A stretch of DNA of 64,000 bases from QZKY01 sp963666295 (GTDB taxonomy: Bacteria > Pseudomonadota > Gammaproteobacteria > Burkholderiales > Burkholderiaceae_D): NCBI GenBank assembly GCA_963666295.1, contig OY762707.1, positions 310,001 through 374,000 of the forward strand, in the 5' to 3' direction. The notes beneath the pieces are model-generated. The model did no database searches. It had not been told where the DNA came from and worked only from the letters and a program-made list of their open reading frames with translations. The translations under genes and the position numbers were made by a program. Positions 32,371 through 41,948 of this stretch are shown here, piece after piece (positions within the stretch are counted from its first letter, which is position 1; the number at the start of each line of letters is the position of its first letter).

Positions 32371-34281
32371 TCACTGATTCCAGCGGATGCCGACGAAAAT
32401 GCCTCGGGATGGCTGGTTGTAGCCATAAACTGTTTGGTAATCGCGATCAAACAGGTTCTCCATACGACCATACAGTGTCACCGTTTTATCGAGCACGTAA
32501 TGTACGTTCATGTTAGCCAGCCAATACGAAGGCATGTCTGCCGCGCCATCTTTTCTCAGGCCGGCATATTGCACATCCCCTCCAAAACGCCAATCTCCGA
32601 CGCCTTTTGAAAGTGCCAGTGAACCTAGTGTTTTGGCACGCCGCAACAAGCGCTCCCCCGTCACTTTGTTTTTCGGATTCTGCAAGGTCAAACTCGCATG
32701 TACATCGAAGCCCGCAACATGACTCGACGCACTCAATTCCAAACCGTGATTCCTGGCCTTTCCGATATTCGAATACCCACTGCCATTCCAGATAATCAAG
32801 TCCCGAGTCCGCGAACTGAAAACTGTTGTGCGCAGTAAAGTCGGCCCTGTAGCATACTGAAACCCAAACTCATGCGTTAATGCCCGCTCTGCCTTCAGCT
32901 CCGGATTACCAAATGATGGATCATAAAGTTGATAAAGATTTGGTGCCAGAAATGCTGTGGAAGCGCTGGCAATGAACTTCCACTTGGGCGTGAGTGCGTA
33001 GCCATATCCCAAATAGCCTGTTGCGTCCGAACCGGAATCGCCTACATCGTCATAACGCACATTCAGTTGCATACTGTGCGCGTCCGATTTCCCATTCAAC
33101 CCCGCAAACATACTGCGATTCGAACGAGATGGTGAATAGCCTGAACTGGATGAACCGGCCGGCCCCCAGGCACTTTCTGGCCAGGAAAAATAGGAAGTTA
33201 TCGTTGCTCTTTCTTTTGCTGCACTCAGTCCACCTGTTAGCACCCAGTCGGGAGAAAGGCTCAATTCATTCTCCCATTGCAGCAGTCTGGCCCGGCTCTT
33301 GTAGTTGGAATCACTTAAAACCGTTCCTGCGTCGACACCTTTGTCCGAACGCGTGATCTCCGTTTCTGATAGCGTGACGGTCGACAACCACTTCGCAGAC
33401 AGGCGATTTTTACTAAACAAAGCGACCGTGTGCTGTCTGGAAGTGCCGTCGTCTATTCTAGTAACAGGACCATCTCCGAAATTATCATAGTCGAACTCGG
33501 CATCATGAAAATATGCACGAACACCCAGTTCATGCCCCTTTTGCCATTCATGGGACAACGCCGTTGTCAGGCTAAGATTCTTGTCACCGTCGTCATCAGG
33601 ATTTTCGGAAGGGAATTGTGAAGTGTCGACAGCTGAAAACCCATCGGTTTTAAATCTTGCCATAGATAGCGCATAGCGAGTATTGCCGGATTGACCGGAC
33701 ACACCTGCACCCAACCGGGTCGTGCCTCGCGAGCCTGCTTCGGCAGATAGATTTACGGACGGACTGCCAGTTCCCCGTTTGGTGAATATCTGAATCACCC
33801 CGCCAATTGCGCCTGAGCCGTAAATTGCAGAAACATTACCGCGCACAATTTCAATTCGCTCGATATGCTCAGGAAGAATATGTTGCAACGGAGCAGCCAT
33901 GCCAAGCATGGTAGCGTCCCGAACAGGAATGCCGTCAATCAAAATGAGGTGCTGGCTAGCCTCTGCACCTCGCATGAAAAGAGAACTCTGCATTCCCGAG
34001 CCACCACTTTGCAAGATCTCAATTCCCGCCTGCCTATTCAGGAGTGAAATAACATCACTGGCACCACTCTCGCGAATTTGCTCGGAAGAAATCACTGTTG
34101 TATGCGGTAAGGCTTCAGTTTGTGGCTGCTCAAGACGCGATGCCGTCACAACCACCGGCGAAAGGGTTTTAAGCTCATCATCGGCGGCATAAACGGGGGG
34201 AACAAAAAGGGCGGAAATGGCCGAAGCCAATACCAACGGCTTCCAGGCCGCGGCACAGAAATTAATTACAGGATAAGTCAT
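32371..34281 (-). CDS. btuB: TonB-dependent vitamin B12 outer-membrane receptor
   Basis: A 636-residue precursor. A signal peptide (WKPLVLASAISALFVPPVYA) is followed by a TonB-box-like segment (DELKTLSPVVVTASR), a plug domain (IRESGASDVISLLNRQAG, IYGSGAIGGVI) and a beta-barrel ending ...VGIRWNQ, with a terminal aromatic-type strand. The ATG at 34281 is chosen because it gives the signal peptide; the open frame continues upstream only because it runs into the riboswitch region. Size matches BtuB (about 600). First gene of the B12 operon. Confidence 0.92.
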   Translation of the reverse strand: MTYPVINFCAAAWKPLVLASAISALFVPPVYAADDELKTLSPVVVTASRLEQPQTEALPHTTVISSEQIRESGASDVISLLNRQAGIEILQSGGSGMQSSLFMRGAEASQHLILIDGIPVRDATMLGMAAPLQHILPEHIERIEIVRGNVSAIYGSGAIGGVIQIFTKRGTGSPSVNLSAEAGSRGTTRLGAGVSGQSGNTRYALSMARFKTDGFSAVDTSQFPSENPDDDGDKNLSLTTALSHEWQKGHELGVRAYFHDAEFDYDNFGDGPVTRIDDGTSRQHTVALFSKNRLSAKWLSTVTLSETEITRSDKGVDAGTVLSDSNYKSRARLLQWENELSLSPDWVLTGGLSAAKERATITSYFSWPESAWGPAGSSSSGYSPSRSNRSMFAGLNGKSDAHSMQLNVRYDDVGDSGSDATGYLGYGYALTPKWKFIASASTAFLAPNLYQLYDPSFGNPELKAERALTHEFGFQYATGPTLLRTTVFSSRTRDLIIWNGSGYSNIGKARNHGLELSASSHVAGFDVHASLTLQNPKNKVTGERLLRRAKTLGSLALSKGVGDWRFGGDVQYAGLRKDGAADMPSYWLANMNVHYVLDKTVTLYGRMENLFDRDYQTVYGYNQPSRGIFVGIRWNQ

Positions 34282-34404
34282 GATTTCGTCTTCAAAACAA
34301 GTAAGCGCCAGACCGGCGTCCCCGCGAGTCCGGCTCAAAAGAAGTGACAAGCGGGATGAAAACGAATTTACAGAATCAGTCTCCCGGAATTCCCCGTCCA
34401 GCAC

Positions 34405-34592
34405 TTCCACTTATTCTGGCCGGTATCCGGGCTAACAAGTCACTCCATTTTTAGAGTAAACCGCCTGCCTTCCCATGCAAAAAATGCACAGTGGCGTTTG
34501 AGACAGTTCTTCACAATTGTGACACTTGCTTACCGTTGCGGGGGCAGCACACGTTGGCTTCTTGAAAAGCGCCGTGTTTCCCGTTTAACCGC
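34405..34592 (-). promoter_or_regulatory. cobalamin riboswitch
   Basis: On the minus strand the order is GTTTAACGGGAAACACGG (34588-34571), AAGCC...GTGCTGCCCCCGCAACGGTAAGC (around 34530-34560), GCCACTG with GGGAAGGCGG, and the B12 box TTAGCCCGGATACCGGCC (34435-34418). These are the conserved elements of the adenosylcobalamin riboswitch. It lies about 125 bases upstream of btuB and should repress the operon when B12 is sufficient. The region between the B12 box and btuB contains a GC-rich stem that may mask translation. Confidence 0.93.
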
Positions 34593-34611
34593 GGACAAGA
34601 GTTTGTCCGCG
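34590..34611 (-). terminator. perfect 9-bp hairpin between the kinase gene and the riboswitch
   Basis: CGCGGACAA / TTGTCCGCG with a four-base loop. There is no T run on either side. It may end the kinase transcript, or lie at the 5' end of the riboswitch leader. Confidence 0.4.
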
Positions 34612-34675
34612 AGCACCAAAACAGAGGGATTGTACGTCCTTGCGGGCGACAGGGGCAAGGCACAATACCCAGGAA

Positions 34676-36454
34676 TTATGAAAATGGCAGTTGTCCTTGC
34701 GTCTTCAGCGGCAGTGAAACGGACAAGACCGTGCCGTTATTACTTTCTAACTTTGCACTGCCATCCAGCATGCCAATGCGCTCCCTGATGCTGGCTAAAC
34801 CAAATTTTTTATTATGATCCATGCCGCCATCCGAAACACCCACACCATCATCGGCGATTTTCAACACCACTTCATCGTGCAAGACGCGCAATTCAACTCT
34901 GACCTGGCTCGCGCTGGCATGCTGTTGAACATTGTTCAAGGCTTCCTGCATGATACGGAACAAGGACGTTGCCTGACGATCATCAAGTTGCAGTTCTTCC
35001 TCATTGCCAACCAGGACACAGGCAATGCCACTCTGCTGTTGAAACTCCCCAATCTGCCATTCAAGCGCAGCAAACAGTCCAAGGTCAAGAACAGAGGGAC
35101 GCAAATCATTGATAATCGCCCTGACCGCTTTCACCTTTGAGTCTATTTGTTCCATGATGGCTTCAACGCCTTCATTCAGCGCAGATGGTTCCCCAGCAAG
35201 CTGAGGGAGCATGGAAATATCAATTTTCATCGCCAGCAAATGTTGCCCCAATTCATCGTGGATATCTTTCGCAACCCGCTTGCGCTCATCTTCACGAATA
35301 CGATCCTGATGCCCAATCAGTTGGCGCAGCTGATCTTGCGATTGCTGTAAAGCACTCTCTGTCAGCTTTACCTTGGTAAGGTCAACAAGATAACCATGCC
35401 ATAAAACGCTGCCATCCTCCCCTTTTGATGGAAATGCATTACCAAGCACCCACCTCACGCCTTCACACGGCAGGATAATCCGATATTCGTGATACCAAGG
35501 ACGCAAGGTTTGAGCCGACTCCTCAATGGAACCATAGAGCCCCTCAATATCCTCTGGATGCGTCAGAGAGAAGTCTTCACAAAGCTGCTCCGGTTTGACG
35601 CCAAAAAATTTTTCTGCGGTATTTCCGATGAAAGGAAAGCTGTATTTCCCTTCTTTTGACCTTGACAACTCATAGATGACGCAGGGAACATTCGAGGTTA
35701 TATCGATGAGTTTCTTATGACTGGCAAGCAATTCGGCTTCCGCCGCCTTGCGCCTGCTGATGTCGCGAATATACCCTGCAGCCAGATGTTGTCCGGCATG
35801 CAGCAAATAATTTGCAGATACCTCGACAGGCACGATGCTGCCATCTTTACGACGATGCAATGTCTCAAAGAACTGTGATTTTCCACTGATTAACTCAGAT
35901 CGTATCGTGTCAAGCTTTTCATGTGACAGACCCTGATTCCAGTCAGGCGCGCGCATCTTCAAAAGCTCGCTCTTGCTCACACCAAAGTGCTTGCAAGTAG
36001 CCTGATTGGCAAATTTCATCTGAAAGCCATCTTTAAGATCCAGCGCAAAAATTGGATCTGCAGAAAACTCAACGAGTTCGCGCAAGAAATTCGCCTCCCC
36101 CTCCATGGCACGACGACTTGTGATATCCCTGGCAATACCAAGAACACCAATCACATTTCCAGTCTCATCAATTAATGGGGCTCTTTTCGATTCAAAAAGC
36201 AAATGACGGCCATCAGATGGACAGCTTACCCACTCCTCATGAGTGAGAGACTCACCAGTTTCCAGAATCGCCATGTCTTGCGCTTGCAAAACACGGGCTT
36301 GATCGGATGGAAAAAAATCGAAAGCCGTCCTGCCAATAATCTCTGCTTTAGTGGCGCCATAGAATTGCGCCAACGCATGGTTGCAATGAAGGTAAACTCC
36401 CTCAGCGCCCTTTTGCCAAATCAAATCGGGAACAATATCCAACAGATCGTTCAT
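34676..36454 (-). CDS. PAS-domain sensor histidine kinase (NarX-type HisKA_3)
   Basis: A 592-residue soluble kinase with three PAS domains (about 1-110, 120-235, 245-370), a HisKA_3 dimerisation segment with phosphoacceptor His in ERKRVAKDIHDELGQHLL, and an HATPase domain (IMQEALNNVQQHA for the N box, IADDGVGVSDGG for G1, FGLASIRERI). There are no membrane segments, so it senses a cytoplasmic signal. Kinases of this class pair with NarL/FixJ-type regulators, and none is in the window. The start at 36454 is supported by AAGGAAAGG upstream. Confidence 0.9.
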   Translation of the reverse strand: MNDLLDIVPDLIWQKGAEGVYLHCNHALAQFYGATKAEIIGRTAFDFFPSDQARVLQAQDMAILETGESLTHEEWVSCPSDGRHLLFESKRAPLIDETGNVIGVLGIARDITSRRAMEGEANFLRELVEFSADPIFALDLKDGFQMKFANQATCKHFGVSKSELLKMRAPDWNQGLSHEKLDTIRSELISGKSQFFETLHRRKDGSIVPVEVSANYLLHAGQHLAAGYIRDISRRKAAEAELLASHKKLIDITSNVPCVIYELSRSKEGKYSFPFIGNTAEKFFGVKPEQLCEDFSLTHPEDIEGLYGSIEESAQTLRPWYHEYRIILPCEGVRWVLGNAFPSKGEDGSVLWHGYLVDLTKVKLTESALQQSQDQLRQLIGHQDRIREDERKRVAKDIHDELGQHLLAMKIDISMLPQLAGEPSALNEGVEAIMEQIDSKVKAVRAIINDLRPSVLDLGLFAALEWQIGEFQQQSGIACVLVGNEEELQLDDRQATSLFRIMQEALNNVQQHASASQVRVELRVLHDEVVLKIADDGVGVSDGGMDHNKKFGLASIRERIGMLDGSAKLESNNGTVLSVSLPLKTQGQLPFS

Positions 36455-36690
36455 GCACACCTTTCCTTGCAACGCAAACAAGAACATCACCCCCGCCCTT
36501 ACCCCATACTCTGCTCAGGCAAACGGTGAGGCCATCATGACCATGACACAACAGACAAACACCCGCGATATCTATCAGTCCGTGCTTAAAATAGTAGCAT
36601 TTAAAATACACTTGAATTTGTTATTGCATAAACGCATGAGAGAAAATATCACTTTATTGCTCCTCCTTCGCATGACATCAGGATCTTGAT

Positions 36691-38115
36691 ATGTACCCTT
36701 CCCTTGCACTTTACATTGACGGCGAATTCATTGATTCCAGCAGCATGGCGACACAATACATCATCAACCCGGCCACGATGGAAAAGGTCGGCACACTGCC
36801 GCACGCCAATATCGCTGACCTGGATCGGGCTTTAGCTTCGGCAGAGCGCGCTTTTTCTGTCTGGAAAAATACTGCTGCCGTTGATAGATCGCGCATCATG
36901 CGGCGCGCTGCCGAGTTGATGCGCGAACGCAGCGACAGCATCGCTCGCAACATCACGCTAGATGAAGGCAAACCCTTGGCTGAAGCGATACGGGAAGTGC
37001 TGCTTTCAATTTCACATATCGAGTGGCATGCCGAAGAAGGTCAGCGCATTTATGGTCGCGTTATTCCGTCACGCACGCCTAACGTTCGGCAAATGGTTGT
37101 GCGCGAACCCGTTGGCGTCTGTGCCGCCTTCACGCCGTGGAATTTTCCACTCGGTCAAGCCGCACGCAAAGTCAGCGCCGCGCTTGGTTGCGGCTGCACC
37201 CTCATCCTCAAGGGTGCCGAGGAATGTCCCAGCGGCATCGTGGCAATGGCGCGTGCTTTTCATGATGCAGGCCTGCCACCCGGCGTGCTGAATGTTGTCT
37301 GGGGCGTGCCGTCTGAAATCTCGGCACATCTGATTGCCTCACCCATTGTGCGTCACGTTTCCTTTACCGGTTCCGTGCCAGTCGGAAAAAAACTGGCCGG
37401 ATTAGCGGGTGCAAACATGAAACGCATGAACATGGAACTTGGCGGGCATGCGCCGGCCATTGTTTTCGATGATGCCGATATTGATCATGCCGCGTTGCTG
37501 CTGGCACGCTACAAGCTGAGTAATGCCGGACAGATTTGCATTGCCCCATCGCGTTTCTATATTCATGACACTGTTTATGATCAGTTTTTGGCGCGTTTTC
37601 TGGATGCGATGCACAACGTACGCATCGGCAATGGCCTGGATGAGGGGGTGACGATGGGCCCGCTCGTACACGAACGACGAATCGAATTGATGCAAACGCT
37701 GGTTTCGGATGCGGTTAAACGTGGCGCCGAAATTTTGATGGGCGGCAGCAAACTGGATCGCGTCGGCCACTTTTTTGCACCAACCGTGCTGGCAAACGTT
37801 CCAGAAGATGCTCTGGTCATGAATGAAGAACCATTTGGCCCGATAGCACCGCTTGTTCGCTTCAACAATACGGATACTGTAATCCGGCAAGCCAACAGGT
37901 TGTCTTATGGCTTGGCATCCTATGTCTTTACTAATTCGATTGCCAGAGCGAACCAGGTTTCGAATGAACTGGAATCGGGTCTTGTTTACATCAACCGGGT
38001 TGCCGTGCTGGCCGACATGCCATTCGGCGGCATCAAGGATAGCGGCATTGGTAGCGAAGGCGGCACCGAAAGCTTTGACACCTATTTGAACACCAAATAC
38101 ATCATGCAGGGGTAA
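36691..38115 (+). CDS. NAD(P)-dependent aldehyde dehydrogenase (succinate-semialdehyde type)
   Basis: A 474-residue ALDH. The catalytic Glu is in NMELGGHAP, the nucleophilic Cys in NAGQICIAPSRF, the cofactor motif is SFTGSVPVGKK and the C-terminal motif NEEPFGPIAPL. It is closest in feel to GabD/SSADH-type enzymes, but substrate cannot be fixed by eye. AGGA precedes the ATG by eight bases. Monocistronic: the upstream 236 bases contain no gene I can support, and the downstream arsC is convergent. Confidence 0.9.
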   Translation: MYPSLALYIDGEFIDSSSMATQYIINPATMEKVGTLPHANIADLDRALASAERAFSVWKNTAAVDRSRIMRRAAELMRERSDSIARNITLDEGKPLAEAIREVLLSISHIEWHAEEGQRIYGRVIPSRTPNVRQMVVREPVGVCAAFTPWNFPLGQAARKVSAALGCGCTLILKGAEECPSGIVAMARAFHDAGLPPGVLNVVWGVPSEISAHLIASPIVRHVSFTGSVPVGKKLAGLAGANMKRMNMELGGHAPAIVFDDADIDHAALLLARYKLSNAGQICIAPSRFYIHDTVYDQFLARFLDAMHNVRIGNGLDEGVTMGPLVHERRIELMQTLVSDAVKRGAEILMGGSKLDRVGHFFAPTVLANVPEDALVMNEEPFGPIAPLVRFNNTDTVIRQANRLSYGLASYVFTNSIARANQVSNELESGLVYINRVAVLADMPFGGIKDSGIGSEGGTESFDTYLNTKYIMQG

Positions 38116-38149
38116 AGCCGCCCAACCGCTGGATTAACCCTGCACATCA

Positions 38150-38638
38150 TTACTTCAGTGTATCAACTCGATTCTGTAGCGAAGCGCGATCCAATTTGTC
38201 CAGTGGCAGATTCAATAACGACCGAACGAGATGCGTAATTTCCCCCAGAGTTTGCGTAAACGCTTTACGCTGCGCTTCTTCATCGCCCTCTACTGCTGCG
38301 GGGTCAACAAAACCCCAATGCGCTGTTATTGGCTGTCCAATCCAACTGGGGCATATTTCACCGGCTGCCTGATCACATACGGTGAAAACAAAATCCATTT
38401 CAGGCGCATCCGCTACAGCAAATTCATTCCAGCTTTTGCTGCGCAATTCACTGACATCATACTGGTTCTCCTGAAGCATTTTCATCGCCGTAGGATGAAC
38501 TTCACCACTCGGCTGACTGCCAGCGCTATAGGCGTGAAATCTGCCGCCTCCCAGCTTGTTAAGAATGGCCTCGGCCAAAATACTCCGTGCAGAGTTGCGG
38601 GAGCAAATAAACAGAACATTGTAGGCTTGATCGTTCAT
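38150..38638 (-). CDS. arsC: arsenate reductase (low-molecular-weight phosphatase type)
   Basis: A 162-residue LMW-PTP-fold protein. The P-loop CSRNSAR (CX5R) comes right after the first strand (YNVLFICSRNSARSILAEA). Other features are the Asp-Pro region FVDPAAVEGDEE and the cysteine in FTVCDQAAGEICPSW. The extra cysteines suit a thioredoxin- or glutaredoxin-coupled arsenate reductase rather than a tyrosine phosphatase. No arsR or arsB is adjacent, although an arsenosugar operon lies at 54-56.5 kb. The start is the ATG at 38638; an upstream in-frame start adds eight residues. Confidence 0.82.
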   Translation of the reverse strand: MNDQAYNVLFICSRNSARSILAEAILNKLGGGRFHAYSAGSQPSGEVHPTAMKMLQENQYDVSELRSKSWNEFAVADAPEMDFVFTVCDQAAGEICPSWIGQPITAHWGFVDPAAVEGDEEAQRKAFTQTLGEITHLVRSLLNLPLDKLDRASLQNRVDTLK

Positions 38639-38827
38639 GGTATTTCTGTGTGTACGTACCAATAAAAACTGGCTACCCCGCTGGGGCAGACGACGGGTGA
38701 CTGATCGTAATCAGGATTTGTTACAAGCTGATGACGATCACCAAAACGTGCACCGCATCCTTGATCAATGTCGCTCAGGCATGCATACTTTTTCGCTGAC
38801 GTTTTCAACGCCTACAAGGTCAAACTT

Positions 38828-39541
38828 ATGCACTCTAGTGAAATGCGCATTGCCAACCCTGAAAACACGCCTGTTGCCAGCGAAACGGACATTCTGAGTG
38901 AACTGTTACCCCTAAAAGGCGCCAAAGTGCTCGAACTTGGCTGCGGCAAAGCCGAAAAAACCCGCTTTGTGTCTCAAAATGCCGCCTCTGTACTTGCCTT
39001 GGAGGTCGACAAAGTTCAGCTGGCAAAAAACCAGGCCATCCATGATTTACCCAATGTCAGATTTGAATACGGCGGCGCTGAAAACATCCCTGCCGCAAAT
39101 GCAAGCTTCGATATCGTCCTGATGTTCAAATCGCTGCATCATGTTCCTGTTGACCAGATGGATACGGCATTTTCTGAAATCAGGCGCGTTCTGAAACCCG
39201 GTGGCATTATTTATATTTCCGAGCCGGTTTATGCGGGCGACTTAAATGAAATCATTCGCCTGTTTAACAATGAAAAAATCGTACGCGAGGCAGCGTTCGA
39301 GGCTGAAAAAAAAGCTGTTCTGTCTGGCAGGCTGAAACTGTTGCAGCAACAATTCTTCCTTCAGCCTGTTGTTTTTGAAAATTTTGATCAGTTTGCGGAG
39401 CAAGCCATCAACGTCACCCACGCCAACCACCGCCTTTCACCAGAAATCCTGCGTGAGGTACGCTCGAAATTCGAGCAACATATGACGGAAGAAGGCGCAC
39501 ACTTCGTAATGCCAATGCGCGTCGACCTGCTACAAGCCTGA
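38828..39541 (+). CDS. class I SAM-dependent methyltransferase
   Basis: A 237-residue methyltransferase: motif I is VLELGCGKAEKTRF, followed by VLALEVDKVQLAKNQ (acidic ribose-binding position), the motif SFDIVLMFKSLHHVP and RVLKPGGIIYISEPV. This is the Methyltransf_11 type acting on small molecules or lipids; the substrate is unknown. The ATG at 38828 has AAGG at a suitable distance; the frame extends upstream to 38768 without support. It stands between divergent arsC and the diguanylate cyclase gene, so a role in arsenic metabolism is possible but unproven. It lacks the Cys pattern of ArsM. Confidence 0.82.
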   Translation: MHSSEMRIANPENTPVASETDILSELLPLKGAKVLELGCGKAEKTRFVSQNAASVLALEVDKVQLAKNQAIHDLPNVRFEYGGAENIPAANASFDIVLMFKSLHHVPVDQMDTAFSEIRRVLKPGGIIYISEPVYAGDLNEIIRLFNNEKIVREAAFEAEKKAVLSGRLKLLQQQFFLQPVVFENFDQFAEQAINVTHANHRLSPEILREVRSKFEQHMTEEGAHFVMPMRVDLLQA

Positions 39542-39572
39542 CCGTTTACGACAAGGAAATCATGGCTCTGCC

Positions 39573-41459
39573 TTAGCCAACGCTGGCCATTTCCATATCG
39601 GAATATATGCGGAATTTATTGCGTCCACGTGATTTGGCATCGTACATCGCCATATCTGCGTGGGACAGCAATGTTTCGCCATCCTCGCCATGCTCGGGAT
39701 AAACTGCCAGACCGACACTGGACGTCACATTTAAGGTCAAACCACCCAAATGCACAGGCTCGGAAACCACCTTTCTGATGCGCTCAACCGTTGGCACAAC
39801 CATACTCTCCAAATCACTTTGGTTGCCCAGCACAAGCACAAACTCGTCACCACCCAAACGCGAAACCATATCGCCCTGTCTCAGGCAATTTTGTATTCGA
39901 ACTGAAATTATTTTTAGAAGTTCATCGCCAACTTTGTGCCCATGCGTATCATTAACTTCCTTGAAATGATCCAGATCTACAAACAACACCGCCACCATGC
40001 GCTGATTGGTTTTGGCTTGCAAGATGGCGGCCTCAACTCTCTCATACAACAGGGCGCGATTTGGCAAACCGGTCAACACATCATGCGTGGCCAAATGCAC
40101 CATCCTGGCCTCTTCTTTTTTACGTTCGGTGATGTCACGCATGATGACGACAACACCATCCTCAACACAAACAACCTGACGATACAGCCATCGTCCCTTT
40201 AAGACAGGTTGATCACTTTGCCACTCCGTTTCGCTCTGCTTCCCTGTTTGATAGACACTTGCGAGGTCATCAAAAATCCCATTCGCACGACACTGCGGCA
40301 ACATATGCGTCAAACGCATGCCAGTTACTTCCGCCTTGCCAACCCCGAACAACTGAGCACCACGCTGATTCACATTTTCCAGAACAAAATCCCTGATTTC
40401 TCCCTTGATGCCCAGTTCGGCGCGAAGCACGAACATGGCATCCAGACTGGCCTCCGATGCCGCATAATAAGTCTGCTGTTTTTTACGAACACTTCTACGG
40501 CTCTGCTCAAGCTGCCATGAAAGCTGCGCCAATAAAGCTGTTCCGATCAAGAGCAAAACACTGGCAGCGCCCGCCAATAGCAGATATTGCTTTCGCTTTT
40601 CATTAAAAGCAGCCAACTTCTCCTCTTTGGACAAACCAATTACGATTGTCAGTGGGTAGCCGTAAAGCTGCCGAACATGTGTATAGCGTTCAACGTTATC
40701 AATATCGTGCTTCAGGAGAAATGTACTGTTACCCGTTTTTTCATTCTTCATTTCAGACAGGAAAGCGGCTTTTTCACCTGCACTATGCTGCTCGCCGGTC
40801 CGGCGCACGATGAATTGCCCTTCATTAGACACCAGGCCTAACAAACCACGCTTCCCCAATCGGTCAATTTCATATCCGCTGGAAAAATAGCCGGGGGAGA
40901 CAGAAACCATCACCGTGCCGAGCAATGCGCCGCTCTTCGACTCAAGGCGCCTACAAAAATAGACCAGCTCTTCGCCGCTTTTTTCTGGCGCCACAAAATT
41001 AATATGCATGTTGCCCGCTTCGGAGCGGCACCCTGGAAGCCATGCGCGATTTGTAATGTGCTCCCATTTTCTGGAAGAATTACTCGCGATAATATTGCCA
41101 TTTGTGCCGACAAGGCTAATGGCGAAAACCAATCTTGGAGGCAGTAGCCCTTTTAGATCCATTTCTCCCAGAACATCTGGATTAGGGTCACGCTCATACG
41201 CGTATTTGACGGTCTTTAGTGTCTGATCGATAAAACCCAGATTTCGAATCATCTGTGCTTCATAAACTTCACTCAGGGCCAAAGTCGTTTTAACAGCTTC
41301 CTGCTTCAGGCCAGCTTCTTCTCTATTGATGGTGTGAATGGCGCCAAACCAAATCATCCCCAGCAACATCAGGGCAAAAAACGGAACCGAAAAGTGTGTT
41401 TCAAGCAGCCCAAACAACACTCGTTTCGGTCTGGTTTTTGGCGTTTTATGTGTCGTCAC
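39573..41459 (-). CDS. membrane diguanylate cyclase (Cache-PAS-GGDEF)
   Basis: A 628-residue protein. There is a membrane segment near residues 22-45, a periplasmic Cache-type sensor (about 50-290, with a second membrane segment ~295-320, LLLAGAASVLLLIGTALLAQ), a PAS domain (about 335-450) and GGDEF with an intact signature RLGGDEFVLVLG. DLDHFKEVNDTHGHKVGDELL is standard. No EAL is present, so it should synthesise c-di-GMP in response to a periplasmic ligand. It is third in a minus-strand operon after a porin and a phosphate-binding-like protein. Initiation appears to be at a GTG (41459). Confidence 0.9.
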   Translation of the reverse strand: MTTHKTPKTRPKRVLFGLLETHFSVPFFALMLLGMIWFGAIHTINREEAGLKQEAVKTTLALSEVYEAQMIRNLGFIDQTLKTVKYAYERDPNPDVLGEMDLKGLLPPRLVFAISLVGTNGNIIASNSSRKWEHITNRAWLPGCRSEAGNMHINFVAPEKSGEELVYFCRRLESKSGALLGTVMVSVSPGYFSSGYEIDRLGKRGLLGLVSNEGQFIVRRTGEQHSAGEKAAFLSEMKNEKTGNSTFLLKHDIDNVERYTHVRQLYGYPLTIVIGLSKEEKLAAFNEKRKQYLLLAGAASVLLLIGTALLAQLSWQLEQSRRSVRKKQQTYYAASEASLDAMFVLRAELGIKGEIRDFVLENVNQRGAQLFGVGKAEVTGMRLTHMLPQCRANGIFDDLASVYQTGKQSETEWQSDQPVLKGRWLYRQVVCVEDGVVVIMRDITERKKEEARMVHLATHDVLTGLPNRALLYERVEAAILQAKTNQRMVAVLFVDLDHFKEVNDTHGHKVGDELLKIISVRIQNCLRQGDMVSRLGGDEFVLVLGNQSDLESMVVPTVERIRKVVSEPVHLGGLTLNVTSSVGLAVYPEHGEDGETLLSHADMAMYDAKSRGRNKFRIYSDMEMASVG

Positions 41460-41503
41460 CCTGATATCCGGAACCCAAATTTTTTTAGCGTGGTCGCGCC
41501 CGA

Positions 41504-41938
41504 TTATTCAACAACCATCACTGTTTTAACGCTTGAATCCCGCATTTCTTTAGAAAGATAACCCACAAAACTGGGGTTGCCTGCCACTTTCTTTTTCATC
41601 ATCTGGCCGCTTGCAATTTCTCTGGGAGGCAAGCCTCTTCCTGTAAAGATGATCTTCGACCAATAAGCTCTCATTTGCGCTGGCGATTTGCCAAGCAATT
41701 TCATGTAAAACTCCTTCCGCTCACTTGAATCTTCAGCCAAGTCAACGGGGACAACCAATGTGCCATCTGAAAGCTGATTCAGTTTTCCAAGAAATATTTC
41801 TGCAATCTGATTGCGGTTCAATTTTTCGACAGCGCTATCTCGCGAAACAACCACCACAACATCCGCTGATGCTGCACTGGTAACTAGCCAAAAGAAAACG
41901 TAAGCCGTCAACTTTTTCATCTGTTTTCGCCAAGCCAT
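41504..41938 (-). CDS. small PstS-like periplasmic binding protein
   Basis: A 144-residue secreted protein: a signal peptide (KKLTAYVFFWLVTSAASA) followed by one lobe of a phosphate-binding-type fold (VVVVVSRDSAVEKLNRNQIA, EIFLGKLNQLSDGTLVVPVD, YWSKIIFTGRGLPPREIASG, GNPSFVGYLSKEM). It is half the size of PstS, so it probably serves as a sensor component rather than a transport protein. The start at 41938 is set by GAGGGG six bases upstream. It begins ten bases after the porin stop and ends 44 bases before the diguanylate cyclase. Confidence 0.78.
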   Translation of the reverse strand: MAWRKQMKKLTAYVFFWLVTSAASADVVVVVSRDSAVEKLNRNQIAEIFLGKLNQLSDGTLVVPVDLAEDSSERKEFYMKLLGKSPAQMRAYWSKIIFTGRGLPPREIASGQMMKKKVAGNPSFVGYLSKEMRDSSVKTVMVVE

Positions 41939-41948
41939 GCTTCGCCCC

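Noticed and set aside
34282..34410. N-terminal extension of btuB by 43 codons
   Set aside because: This stretch is the untranslated part between the cobalamin riboswitch and the signal-peptide ATG.
36453..36689. 78-residue open frame between the kinase and aldehyde dehydrogenase genes
   Set aside because: It partly overlaps the kinase 5' end, its composition is not protein-like, and it lacks a supported start.
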